From NCBI GenBank assembly GCA_963978545.1, contig OZ021723.1, positions 93,788,002 to 93,852,001 of the forward strand: a DNA stretch of 64,000 nucleotides, written 5' to 3'. Positions 1-13,200 of this stretch are shown here, piece after piece (positions within the stretch are counted from its first letter, which is position 1; every line of letters begins with the position of its first letter). The DNA comes from Linyphia triangularis (Eukaryota > Arthropoda > Arachnida > Araneae > Linyphiidae). The notes under the pieces are model-generated. The model saw only the letters and a program-made list of their open reading frames with translations, was not told the origin of the DNA and searched no databases. A program made the translations under genes and the position numbers.

Positions 1-1015
1 CAAGTACATTTATAATTTTGACTATTCTGTTATTCAAAGTCAGAGCTTTGAAACGATGTACTAAACTCATTATTTTTGCATGAGTTGTTTTAATTCTAAG
101 GTAGATTTATAGTTAAAAATTAAATAAAGTTCAAGATACTTCACAATTTGTATTAAAATTTAGTTTGAAGATTAGTTGATATGATAATGGTAAATGGCAT
201 TAGTATTTGACCCTGCTTTGGAACCAATCAGCTTTTAACCTGTTTAATCATTGATTTTTATGATAAATGAGATTTGTTTTATGGGGTAAAATAAATTAAT
301 ATTATGTTAAGTATAATTATTGAAGTGTAATGCTTATCCTTCAGAAACCTTTGTGTGCTGTTTGAAATGGCTAGCAGAAAGGTGTGTTCAATGACAGAAG
401 GTTATTGTACTTTTAGCTACATAGTCAAAATAAGATAATAAAAAATGTATTAATACCTAGTTAAAAGTTATAACTCAAGTATAAATTTTTGAGAAAAAAG
501 TAATAACTTTTAATCATTATAAATGCAAAGAAAGTTTTAAAATATGATTTTAATTTCTAAATTATACACTTGTGATACATTATTGTTCATATTAACGTGC
601 TAAATGGGTATGATGAAATACTTTGTCATACCCGGAAGACTACTTCAATGGACATGACAACATTTTTTACATCGTTCCCATATAAACACTTCCAATTTGA
701 ACAACTTGAGTAATTGTTATTTTCTTCAAAATATGGTTGAAATTTTTTTTGATTAAAACGATTTTCTTTTATTGTTTGAGGTGTGATTATATAACTTATC
801 ACTGCAAAGAAAAAAGTCCCCATTGTGAAACGAGTTGAGCAAAAATATATTCCCCTGTTAACTTTGTTAATTTTTTTATTTATCTTATATGCATGGTCCA
901 AAAGACTAATTTATTTGTTTACTTGATTTCAGGTGTTTCCCAGTCATAATGCTAAGTATTTATTGTTTATAAATTTTAACAAAACACATTTCAAGCTAAC
1001 TAATCCTGCTTAAGC
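1..1015. other. Upstream region of VPS36, no gene seen
   Basis: This AT-rich sequence has no convincing coding signal. Near its 3' end a pyrimidine-rich stretch ends in AG at 931-932, a good splice acceptor. The last ~83 bases may therefore be 5' UTR of VPS36, with a non-coding first exon further upstream, possibly outside the window. Confidence 0.5.
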
Positions 1016-2158
1016 ATGGATCGTTTCCAGTGGTGGGACAGCAACACAGAGCGTGGAGAGACTGAAATCTTGAGCCAAATCAGTGTCAAGCTTTATGATG
1101 GAACCAAGAAAACTGTTTTTGAGACTGGAACTCTGACCCTTACTACTCACAGAATACGATGGAAGGACGATATTAATCCAAACACTGACATGAGCCTCAA
1201 TCTCTCCCAGATTGTCCTGATTGAAAAAGAGAGTGCCACTTGGACGAAGAGTGCCAAAATCATTGCCCATCTCAGCGCTATACTTGAAGAGGACAAGAAA
1301 CCAGGCCCGGTCAAGTACAGCCCTTACAACTATGTCAAGTTCTCGTTTCGCGGTGGTGGTGACAAGGAGTTCTTCAATGCTTTCGCTGATGCCATTGCGA
1401 AGAAAGCATGGGAAGACCAGTCTGCCAATTACCCCAAAGGAAAGCAATACCGTGCTGGTATCGTTGGTATAGAGAGACAGATCAAGCACAGAAATGAGGC
1501 TACAGGAGAAACGATATCAGAAGCATTTGAGGATCTCAAATGCTTGATGAAGATGGCAAAAGAGATGGTCAATCTTTCGAAAGGAGTTTCGCAGAAGTTA
1601 AAGGATAAGAAGGGTGATGTGACTGAGGATGAAACTATCCAATTTAAGTCATACTTGCTGAGTTTGGGCATCAGCGATCCTGTGACCAAAGCGGAATACG
1701 GTTCTGGGAGTGCATTCCATACTGAGCTGGCAAAGCAGTTGTCTGATGCACTCACAAGGCCATTGCAGGAGGCTGGAGGTATTCTGTCGCTTACGGAGGT
1801 TTACTGCCGAGTGAATCGAGCTCGAGGTGTGGAGCTGATATCGCCAGAAGATTTACTCAATGCATGCTACATGCTGGAGAAGTTGAGTTTGCCCATAAAG
1901 TTACATAAGTTCGATAGTGGTGTCATGGTTCTGCGTCTGGATTCGTATGATACGGAGAATGAGGCTAGGAAGGTTGGGGAGATGCTTCAAGATAAGGGAT
2001 CTTTGACGGCGGATGAGCTGTCCGTTCTTACCAAAGCAACGCTTGTGATTGCTAAAGAGAGGTTGCTCAATTTGGAGAGAGAGGGTGTTGCTTGCAGGGA
2101 CGATTCTATTGAAGGGTTGAGATTTTATCCTAACCGCTTTCTCACTGAAGCTGCTTGA
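1016..2158 (+). CDS. VPS36: VPS36, ESCRT-II subunit (GLUE domain)
   Basis: Vacuolar protein sorting 36 is the ESCRT-II subunit that binds PI3P and ubiquitin through its GLUE domain on endosomes and helps sort ubiquitinated cargo into multivesicular bodies. The 380-residue product is close to the human length (about 386). It opens with MDRFQWW and an N-terminal GLUE domain (about 1-135, with the conserved THRIRW and SQIVLIE stretches). It continues with VGIERQ, ISEAFEDL and a C-terminal EAP30-type winged-helix region (SYLLSLGI, SLTEVYCRVNRARG, the FDSGVMVL stretch and EGLRFYPN near the end). The start is the ATG that aligns with the family N-terminus. No intron interrupts the coding region, unlike FBF1 and FLAD1. 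An upstream acceptor suggests a 5' UTR intron. It converges with FBF1. Confidence 0.95.
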   Translation: MDRFQWWDSNTERGETEILSQISVKLYDGTKKTVFETGTLTLTTHRIRWKDDINPNTDMSLNLSQIVLIEKESATWTKSAKIIAHLSAILEEDKKPGPVKYSPYNYVKFSFRGGGDKEFFNAFADAIAKKAWEDQSANYPKGKQYRAGIVGIERQIKHRNEATGETISEAFEDLKCLMKMAKEMVNLSKGVSQKLKDKKGDVTEDETIQFKSYLLSLGISDPVTKAEYGSGSAFHTELAKQLSDALTRPLQEAGGILSLTEVYCRVNRARGVELISPEDLLNACYMLEKLSLPIKLHKFDSGVMVLRLDSYDTENEARKVGEMLQDKGSLTADELSVLTKATLVIAKERLLNLEREGVACRDDSIEGLRFYPNRFLTEAA

Positions 2159-2316
2159 TTGCACTCTTTGAAAGTTGAACTACTATAGATGTATTGATTT
2201 TGATTGGAAATTGTATTATCAGATTTTGATGTTTATTATGTTTATCAATTGAAATATTGATATCTTTGTGAAAGTATTACTTTCAATTAGTTTTTTTTTT
2301 ATAATTATTTATGTTG

Positions 2317-2322
2317 AATAAA
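2317..2322 (+). terminator. Poly(A) signal of VPS36
   Basis: AATAAA lies about 160 bases after the VPS36 stop in a T-rich context. It is the first canonical hexamer downstream and would give a short 3' UTR. Confidence 0.6.
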
Positions 2323-2329
2323 TTATTTG

Positions 2330-4040
2330 TTATGTACTTTTTGATTGGTTTGATTGCTTATGACATTTCTTATAGATTGTTTATGACATTTCTTGCTTGG
2401 TAAAAGGGTTATACAACAATGGAAATACTATGGGACTTGGCTAATTATTTATAATATTTTACTGATTTATTATAAATGGTTTACCTGTTTTGAAGTCTGT
2501 ATATTTTTGTTTTAATACTATATAATAAATTGACAGCTTTTATTTCAGAATTGGCACCAATGTACCAAAACATGTATTGTTCAATGATTGTGGGCAACAT
2601 TCTACGATGTATCGTGCAAGTTTGAATTTTCAATAGGTTATTCAGCTTCAAAATACTAATAGTTCTAAGTTAGCAACAGGAAAGAGTGTTGGTAATGATC
2701 AGATTAAAATTCATTCATATATGCTGATTTAATTAGGTGTCACCTCATATCACTTATCTACTAGTCACAAACAGAATATACAGTGCCAATTTTGCAATGC
2801 TGGAGCTTGAAATGCAGAAATGTAAAGTGAGCCTTTGAGACAGTACCATACTTTCTTATAGTTTAAGTTATATTCCAATACATTCGTAAACATCTGTTTT
2901 AATTTGGGTATACCTTAATGTGTGCATAACTTTATATTGTTTGAAATGCAATTTTCATTCAATACAGTGTTTTCAAAATAATACCATTATTCGCATGTTT
3001 AATGAGTCTACTGGTTAAACGTTCTAAACATTTAAATATAATTTGTAATTGTATTAAAATGTGTTATAATCCAAGTACAAATTGGGTATAAGTTGTAGGT
3101 ATTTATTTTTCTTCATCAAGCATTTCTCATTATACTAAGAGGCTCTGCCGCCTACTCTCCAACTTTATTGGTTTGCCTTGTGAACCAGTCTCTCTTCATT
3201 TGCTGAATGAATATACATCTTCAGAACTACTTTTTTTCTTCTAAACAATAGCACATTGTTTGTTTCATAATCAAAAGGGCATCTCAATTTAACTTTAGCA
3301 TATTTCGTATATTTTCCAGACGAACTTTTTCTGTTACCCAGAATGGGCCTCTGCATAATGCTTGTATTACATTTTTCCACAACATTCCCAATACAAGCTA
3401 GACTACTTCTACAATACCTTTCAACATTTATCTATTCAAAAGTTTAATCTACACTCTAATTTACTAGTTGAGCATGCTGTCTCCTATTTTTTTTTAAATT
3501 CTGTGACTATAAAATATTAATTTTGATTAACGTTAATTTTGATATGTTGCCAGAGTTGATATTCCACTAATACAAATACAGTATTTTTTTTAACATGCAT
3601 AAGATAATTATATAGATTAATGAACCAAAAATTATTTTTACTTTAAACAAGCACATTTAATCTGAATAAAATGCCCCAAATTAAGAACAACTACTTGCTT
3701 TTGAAAAAGATAAAATTCTGTATTGAGAGATGGACACAAGGTGCATTTGATTGAATATTTGTAATTTCCTCACTAAATTTCTACCTGACAAATCTATTTA
3801 TTGCAAATATACCTGACAGTTTTCAATTTATTCATTCTATTTTTGAGCAACCTGAGTATGGCCGACTTCAGCTTGCATTACCTGCTTAAAACTAAGGTAA
3901 TTTTAACAAGAAGTTTTTATATTAATGTCAACTGTTTTGTTATGGTAGATATGGGAAAAAAAGAAGGTAACTTAAAATGGGTTACATAATTTTAATACAG
4001 AACAAGTCAAAATAAGCCAATTTCCAAAAAATATATGACT
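2330..4040. other. Convergent intergenic region VPS36 / FBF1
   Basis: These 1.7 kb of AT-rich sequence lie between the two convergent 3' ends. Short open frames here (for example 3165-3380 on the - strand and 3801-3989 on the + strand) show no recognisable domain and no conserved codon pattern. Confidence 0.5.
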
Positions 4041-4042
4041 AG

Positions 4043-4048
4043 TTTATT
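4043..4048 (-). terminator. Poly(A) signal of FBF1
   Basis: On the - strand AATAAA occurs about 140 bases after the FBF1 stop codon (4191-4189). It is the most likely cleavage signal for the FBF1 transcript. Confidence 0.55.
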
Positions 4049-4188
4049 CACTCCAGTATTGCATACATTTATACTTATTTTTTCAACACTTTACCTTGAA
4101 TTCCTAAATAAATACTAAACATATAACAAATTTCCAAGCAATAATGTATAACAACTTATTTACAAGCTAATTTACAGCATTCTATTTT

Positions 4189-4266
4189 TTACAACTGTTT
4201 CCGAGTTTTACTTGAATCTTTTAAAGACTTTAAAAATGATAGTTCCTCTTGAAGATATTCTCTATC
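4189..4266 (-). CDS. FBF1: FBF1 exon 21 (stop codon)
   Basis: It encodes DREYLQEELSFLKSLKDSS, then a basic tail and TAA at 4191-4189. It parallels the human ending DRDFLENEQFFLETLKK, which supports this as the true C-terminus. Confidence 0.85.
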   Translation of the reverse strand, partial: DREYLQEELSFLKSLKDSSKTRKQL

Positions 4267-7200
4267 CTACAAAAACAAATGACTTTCAGTTATTTTTTTG
4301 TGTGTGAAATAAATTTGTTCTGTAAAGCAGAAAAAGCATTTTGTGCAAAACGAATATTGATCTTATTTAATAAACAGTAACAAAAGAAATATTGCAAAAC
4401 ATTTATATAACTTATAGAAAAGTGTTAGTTCTATGACATTTTATAGAGCTATATAATGAATGAGGTATCACTAACTTTTTTAAAGTCAATCTTGGTGAAA
4501 AAATGGTACAATTCAACATTTAAAAACTGGATGATGGTTGTTTCAAAATTTATATCTTAAGAGGGATTTTCCTCTATACCTAATACTTTATTATTTGTCA
4601 CAAAATTTTCCAAAGTATGGCTTTGGAATATATGAATTTTTACACCACATATAACATTATTAAAAAATCATTAAAATTGAAAAGGAAAATAATATTTATA
4701 AGCTAGCTTATTGTAACTTTAAAAAACTAATGCTACACTATTTTCCTTCCAAATTTTGTTAATCATCTTTTATTTTTGTAAAAAAATTCAATTTGAAGTG
4801 ATATATATAATATTTTTTCATTTCAACTTACCCTTTGAGCAGTAATATACCAGACGACAAGGCTTGGATCATGACGTAAGGTTTCTAAATGGTTTGAAAC
4901 ACCATTTGCAAGTGGAAGATTTGCTATAGGTGCACTTATTGCTACAGGGTCGATGTTCAGTGGTGGTGCTAGAACATAACAAGTATATTACAATTAACTA
5001 GATGCATTGTGCACTATGATTGATGTAACTATAATAACAAACAAAAACAGAAATATTTTGTACACTCAAGTGCAATGCAAAAATGGCTGATATGGAAAAC
5101 TTTGTGCATCTATTAAACTCGGTAAATGTTATAGAGGATGCTATTCTTACCATTTACTGGAAGTCCAAGAGAAAGTTTGCATTTATTACATAAAATTGAC
5201 TTTTTCTTATTCTCCAAGTCCAATCTTTCCTCGGACAGCTTTTCTTTTTCCTGTATAAATCATAAATAATACATATTAAAGAATGCATAAAGATAAAATT
5301 TAACAAAATCTAAAAAGTTAATTGTTTTTAATAAAAACGGGTGGGAATTTGTAGATGAGTGTTACATAGCATTGCAGCAGATTTCTGTTAAGAGGGTTTA
5401 GAAATTGTTCGTCCTCTACATTTTAGTTATTTACTAAATTGTGAACAAGAAGCAAAGAAATGTATTAATACTTTTTACCATTTTCAAAAAATATGCGTTG
5501 GCAATTTTTGAATTAGGAGAAAAAAAGAAGACAAAAACTAAAACCTACCTCTAAATGGGGGAAATGTAACGAAACTTTTAATACTTGCAACTTAACAAGC
5601 TCCTTAAGTTTTTTTTTTTTAATTTATTAATGTTACATTTTCGCATCCAATGCTATATTTTTAAGCTTTTTGAATAATACTTAATAATAAGTTATGCTGT
5701 AAATTTTGTTTTGAGCCATGCTTATACTTTGGTTTTGTACATACTTATACTTTTTACTAAAGGAATTAATAAGAGAATCCACAGGATAAAGATTAACATA
5801 CTGCTAATATCTGTTGTTCTTTCTCCATTACTTCTTGCATTTTTTGAGTAATTTGTTGCATTCTGGTCTGTTGTTCAGCTTTAATTTTAAGAGCTGAAGC
5901 ATGTTCTACTTCAGCACGCTCCTTATCCTCTCTAGAAGCCTACAATTTTCAAACAAATTTTATGAGGTAGAGTCAAAAGGGATAAAATGTTTGCGATTTT
6001 TCAGAATTATACTAAATAACTGCACTTTCCCCCCCCCCCCCGGTTTTTATTGTTGTTTTTTGATATTGAGTTTTACAGTACAAGAATTTTTTTTAATATA
6101 AAAATTGTTATTAAAATAATATCAATAATTCGCATGAAATTTCAAAACCCAATTACCTTTATAATGGGGTAAAACGAATTACAATTCCAAAAAGTAAATT
6201 TATTATCATGCTTGAATTATGTTATTTACAATGGTAAACTTATAATTATTCATCAAAAGGAAAACTATCATGAAGCTATGAAATTGTGAGTCCTTGAAAA
6301 TTTTACCATTTTATTTGAAACGTTTAAACAATCTTTTAACAATATTTCATCATCTCCACAACCAGATACTGTCAAAAGTTTCGTTTACTCATGGTTCTTA
6401 GATTGTAACATTTATAATAAATTTAGATACAATTTGGTTCTTTATATTAAAAATATGAAGGGCATAGCCAAAATCAATAAAAAAAAAGTTAGTTTTTTCA
6501 ATTTCCCTATTGGAAATTTTGGGATTTTACTTCTTGTTTTATATCTTCTTTGTTATTAACTTGATGAGCTTCTGTTTATAAACCCTAAGTCTGATCTATT
6601 TTTTACCAAGCATTTTCCAAGGAAATTATTCTTAAGTTTTGCTTTAAACCTTCAAAATACTGCTTGAATAAATAGGTGCCTCAAAATACATAAAAGAAGT
6701 TTCCTAATAAAAGAAATGCCCCCACCATATATTAACCAGTAGAGCATACCAAATTTTAGTTTTATTAAATCTAATTTATACCTACTTTTACCCCACCTCA
6801 CATTAAACTGAATATTAAAATTTCCCATTTATCTGGAACGAAAGTCCAAACTATCTCTAAGCAGAAGCCCACTAATTTGTAATATATTTTACTGCGTTTT
6901 TAAAGTACACACCTAAAATTCAAACCAAGCTAAACAACAACAATTGAGAATTGCTTTTATTTTCTTTATAAAAACCCTTATTGACAGATATTGAAGACAG
7001 CTTATTAAAACATATCCTTATAATTTTTAAGTAGCAGAAGTGTATAACGACATTGAAGCAATAAAATATCCAACTGTGTAGCTTACGAAAGATAAAATAA
7101 AACATTATTAAAAACTACTTGAGAAATTACTGTAACATTTTACAAACATAAATTATTATTTGATTACTTATTCCTTGCTTTTTATGCCAATGATTTTTTT

Positions 7201-10200
7201 TAATTGCAAATATTAAACTAAGCACTAAATACTTGCATTCCCCTTATAGACAGAAATCGCTTATTAAAAATTTCTATAAATTGCATTGTAAAAATACCCA
7301 ATGCAGTTTATCTCTTATAAAACAAATATTTAAGCAAAAATTTCACTTGTTTTTCTCCAACTAAAAAGTAGCATAACATATACAGTGTTAAATTAATAGT
7401 TAAAATTAAATAAGTGGCATAAATTGTTGCAGAATGGTAAGTAAGTGGCAACGATTATGAATTGTAAATAGAGAGTTGCCATGGAGACGCTGGAATAGTT
7501 CTAAAAAGAATATCTGTAATTCTAAAATAATAATATCTGTTCGTATTCGAAAGATTTAGGCAACGGTTGATGTTTGTCAAAATTAAATGTGTTCGTCGTA
7601 ATACTGTGGAGTTCTTTATTGATAGTTATTCATAACAAACGAAATTTCGAACCTGATCTATTTGGTTTAATTCAACATTTTAGAGTTGCCACTCACTTAC
7701 CATTCCGCAACATAAATGTCAAATTGTAAATTAAAATTGTGCTTATTGAATTGAAAAAAAAAGTTAAGTGATCAATTCTTAAACACACCATTGCCATCAT
7801 TTCAATCTCAGTTTCTTTCCTTTTTACTTTGAAACTAAATTCATTGATCTTCAACTTTTCTTCGTTAAGCAACTGCCTGTCCCTTTGCAGTGATTCCCTT
7901 TCACGCTCCAGCAGTTCCGCCTCTTGCTTGACACTACTCTTCTCATAACGAAGTCTGTTATCTTCTTGTTGAATAAACTGTTTTTGGCTTTCCATATAAC
8001 TTTCTTCCTGAAAAATCATTGCAAATCTAAAATTTGGTATACATGCCAAGAAATAGAACACAGATAACTCTAATCTATAAACCTTCAGATTAGTTGCGTA
8101 GATTGGATTGTAAAATAATAAAAACTTGGAGAAGTCAATATTTTGTCAAATATTTATGCATGGGAAAAGAAGTAGGTCATCACCCAACTGAAAACTTCAG
8201 AGAGGACTTTGCAGGGGAACTATTCCTCATTTATCTCTCTCTTGGACATTAAAGAAAACCTCGAAATAATCCACCAGAAAAACCCGGACAAAGAAGACAA
8301 TCATTTTACATATTATTTACTGAATACTGCAATTTCAAAGCAGAATCCATTTTTTATTAAATATTTTTCAAGGAAATTATTCCTAACTTTCGCTGGAATA
8401 TTTCCCAACTGCATAATCACTTTAAAAAATAAATAGTCAAGCAGGTGATTCATACCTGCCAACATTGGCATTTTCAAATTAGTACAATTTTTACGGAACA
8501 AATATTTGCATTCCTATGACTCATGGAAAGTCAAATAGCGACAATATTTATAAATGTAATATATAAATAATAGTAATTCTATTACAAATGCAAAAAAAAA
8601 AAAAAAAATGCTTAATATTAAATTGCTCTCAAATATAACAAATTGTTACATTTTAGCACAAAATGGAAATTATAAAATAAAAAAATAAATTGGATTTAAA
8701 AATAAATGAAATTTAAACTTTACGATGAAATCTCTGATGATGTTTAAGATTTAGTCTACATTACACCTAAATAAAATATGCTTTATGACACAAAAACTCT
8801 AGTGAAACATACAATGAGTTGGTGGTATTCAAAGAGTTTAATCACACGCACAAATATCAATTATGCAGGCTTTCGAATTCTTATTATTACATTTGATGTT
8901 GTCACTGTGCTTTTTAGAATTGATATGAACTTCAACATCAGTGAATCCTCCATGAGAAATCTTAATATCAGATGCATAGATAGAGCAGAATGCAAAATTT
9001 GTTTCTTTGTTTGAATTTCTGATGATTAGAAGTAAAACGCTTGGTTTGAAGTAAACTCCAAAAAAACTTAATATTTTCTGGAATCTTACACCAGGATTGT
9101 TTAACTTGGATATTTTAAAATAAATAATTAAGACTAACAAAGAAGCTGAAAACCGAAAGTGCTTTAATCTCTAAAGTCCGAGAAAACGAAACAGTCGTTC
9201 GGAGAGTGCCGCCAAAACAATTAAAAACTGCGGGGCGCGCGATTTAGTGCGCAGCGTTGGAGTACGGTCCAAAAGAAGAAAGAATTAAAAAAAAACTAAA
9301 GCACTTTCAGTTTTCTACTTTATTAATCTCTAAAGTTCGAGACAACGAAACAGTTGCTTGGTTCGCCAAATCCCGTCGGCAACACAGATGAAAACAATGA
9401 ATTTCCGGCGCCGTGCTTAAGTGCTTTTATTATATACGCGCAACATTATTGTACGGTCCAAACAGAAGGAAGAACCAAAATCTAAAGCATTTTTGGTTTT
9501 CAGATTCTTTGTTAATCTCTTAAGTCTGAGGCAAAACAATAGTTGTTTGGTTCGCCAGGTCCCGTTGGCAACACAAATGAAAACAGTGCATCCCCGGCGC
9601 CGTGGTTTAGTGCTATTATTTACGCGCAAGTCCAGTACTATTATTTACGTTTTGGAGTCCAGTCCAAAAGAAGGTAGAGTTAAAAAACTAAAGCACTTTC
9701 GGTTTTCTGCTTCTTTATTAACATGTAAAGCCCGAAAAATCGAAGCAGTGGTTTGGTTTGCCAAATCTAATCGGCAACAGAAAAGAAAACAATGCATCCT
9801 CACCAACGCGCTTTAGTGCTGAACATATGCGCAATCTTGGAGTGTGAATAAATATTTTGACTGACGAGGCAGCTTTGGAAAATAGTTTCGGTTTTGTTGG
9901 TGACTAGAAAAAATATTTAAAAAAAAAAAAAAAAAACGAAAAGTACCGTGAAATCCGTACGATTTTTTTAGCTGTTCGTACACCCGTACAAAATAGTAAA
10001 AATCCGTACATTGTACGGATGATTCGTACAAGTTGGCAGGTATGGTGATTAATTTCAAAACCTACTTAAGCTGTTTTCATTTATTTTGAGAAGAAAATAA
10101 AAAAGCTTTATATCGCCACCTTAAAAAAATTGGCGAAAAACATGACTTACATTTTGCACGACTTACTTTTGATTGAAATGCGCCAAGTCAATACTGCACT

Positions 10201-13200
10201 GTTAGGCAATGTATTATATATACAATTTTTCAAGAAAATGAAACACACAAGGCAATATATTTACACTGATAGTTTAATAGTGAAAAATAGATTACTAAAA
10301 TATAATGTGAAAATCAATTGTATTATTCCTGACAAAAGGAATATATTTTCCAAATTATATAAATGCCCACAAACTATTTTAAGAACAAATAATTGAATTT
10401 CAACTTTTTACTTTCAATTATTTATATGTAATACATAGGGTAATGAAAGTATAGTATTCGGTAAAAAAAAAATTGATTTTTTTTTTTTTTTGCATTTCTC
10501 TACGTTTTGGAATAACCTGATCTCAAAAAAGTGACCTAAAAAAAATGTATGTCTGTGTGTACGTGGTCAGCATAACTCCCAAACAAATTAACCTACGATG
10601 TTCAAATTTGGTGAGCAGGTTGGTGATGGCCCAAGGACCTACCATTAAGGTTTTCGTCAAAATCGCGCATGCGCATAAGCAGGTAGCTGCCATTGTGAAA
10701 ATCATGTTTTTCAATGATTGCTTAAAAACGACTAACAATTTTGATAAAAATCACTGTGCTAATGCCTCTCAAGGTGCTCTAAACATTCCCACCTCCGAAA
10801 TTCCTGTAAAAATGCTTCAATGGCGTAAAAAGTGGAAAAGCGAATGCCTTTAAAACAAAAATCTCTTTGCTTTAACATAGCTTATAAACGATCGTTTTTT
10901 CTCCTCTTTTCAATTTCACTTGTAAGAAAGAATAATATAAAAATTATCGAAAAGTATAATGCCAAAATTTCCAATTTGACGAAGTTCCTCTCTCCCCCCC
11001 CCCCCCCTTTAAAGTCCCATGTTACAATTATCGCAAAAAATATCGCCAAACTGGCCATTTTTTCTAAACGAATGATGGAAATTTAAAAACAGTAAATGAC
11101 ACAAATTCATATCAGTAATAAAGTGTAGTTGAAAGTTGTGCGATGTTCCACACCCCTAGTTTTCTACTCTAACTAATCTATCAGGGTATGATACAGGTAT
11201 TAAATTAATTTTATTAAAAATTTTTTACCTTCATTCTCTTGACGTGGAATATGCTCTCTTCTTCTTTTAACTTTTTAGCCATCGACTCCATGTCCATTTT
11301 TTCACGCATTAATTGTTGCCTTTCTTGAGCCAGTTGTACAAGAACAGTCTTCTGTTCTTGAAGCAAAGAGTCCTGATGTAAAGAGTTTTAAATATAGCTT
11401 GTATTAAATACACGTAGAAGAAGAAACTAATTAAGTGATAAACTGATTAGATATTTGATTTTAGCATTCTGTATTATTAAATTGTCATATTCACAACTTT
11501 TGAAAAGCAAAAATAAAAAAAATAAAAAAAGGAATGCTTATAAACCTGGGCCAAATGAAGCTTTTCTTTTTCTCTTTCAACTTGCTGCAATTGCAACTTA
11601 TATTCTTCGTCCAGATGTTTCTGTTGCACTGACAAACGAGCCTTCATTTGTTGCACTTCCCAGCGGTCCTGTGAAAAGGTGTAGATTTACTTTGATACAA
11701 GACTAAAAAGAACCAAATGGTATTTTTTTAGTAATAAATAATAATTTGATTTTTAATTCAAATTTCATAAAGAAGCAAATTATATTAATTGCAACTTCAT
11801 TTCTGCGTCAAGGCTTTAAACAATGTAAGACTGTCCCAAAATAGTGCAAATACCATACAACATTATTCAAACAAAAAGATGATGATGTGTTAGATGTTTA
11901 AGTTGTATTATGAAAGTAATTCTAATTAAAATAATGAACATATTTTTAAAATATATTTTACAATGTAGCCTGGTTATTTTTTTTTTATTAAGCATGCATG
12001 TTTAATAATAAAAGTACTAAGATCTATATCAGTAGCAGCCAGTTGTTGAAAATATTAGCACAATGTGGCCGGAAACATGCGACTCCCCCCCCCCCTTTTG
12101 CCAAACACACACACTTTCCAGTATCATGCACAATCACACTTGAACTTTTTTTTTAAGTCGGATTAAGTAATTTTAAAAATCGGATTTTTTTGCACTTAAA
12201 AGTACATAATTATTAATGATGTCTAAATGAAAAATATTTAAGTTTTATTTAAAAATTAATTAGCTAATTAACATTTCCCTTTTTATAATTAGCATATTTT
12301 TGAAGAGTGATTACTCCAGTTTTATGTGGCTAAGAAATGAAATTATGGTAGGAAATTGTTTGTAATATTCTAAATTTTATGAGCCGCCATCTAGTTTTTA
12401 GAATATATATAGTTTTTTTAATAGAATTTTTTTAACATTAAAAGTTAAAAAAAATGCAATTTTTCTAAAAACTTTTGCATTTAAAAATCAAGCAAAATTC
12501 ATTTTATTTTCCAATCAAATTGACTGAGGTTCAAAATATCTAATAGTTAATGCTGATTTGAATTCTCAAATCCTTTTTCAAAAAGATTATATCAAACTTC
12601 AGCTATCACTGTTTAAATAAAGTTTCACGTGCCAAAAATACGATTTTTTATTTTCAAAATATTCAAATTTATTTTAAAAACAAAATAGTACATCAATCTA
12701 ATAAAATAACTCTCGAGCCTTCAGATGATACCATTATCTTCCAAAAATTACATCTAGAGATTATTTTAAAGTAGAAATTCTCAAGGGCAGCCAAAGTCGG
12801 AAAATCCCTGATCTGGCTGCTTCGTTACACATTATGCAGAAGGAAGGTTCTACTGGATTCCATTGATTACCATGGCAACGCTTGGAAATGTTGCAACAGA
12901 AACGCGTTTCAGGAACACATGGGTGCTATTTGGAGGAACTTGATTGGAAAAGTTTGTTTCCCCTCGTGAATTGAGTATTGAGGCAAGAAGTTTGCTGTTT
13001 ATCGGATTTTTTTTACACTTACCGTAGAAATTGGATCTTCAGTTTAGAAAATTGTAAAATATATAATTTTAGTTTTTAACTAATGAATTTAGATGCAGCC
13101 CGGCAGCAGTGGCTGTAGTGCATGAGCTGCCACTGATCTATACCCACTTATGGCATCATTCAATGAACAAATGTTTTCAAAACTTTCCAAGAAGAGATAA

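Noticed and set aside
1010..1489. 159-codon frame antisense to VPS36
   Set aside because: Shadow of the conserved VPS36 GLUE domain with no family resemblance of its own.
7475..7488. X-box-like GTTGCCATGGAGAC within an FBF1 intron
   Set aside because: It matches the RFX consensus, but a similar ATTACCATGGCAAC at 12866-12879 is also intronic with a similar ACGCT(T)GG flank, suggesting a dispersed repeat and not a promoter.
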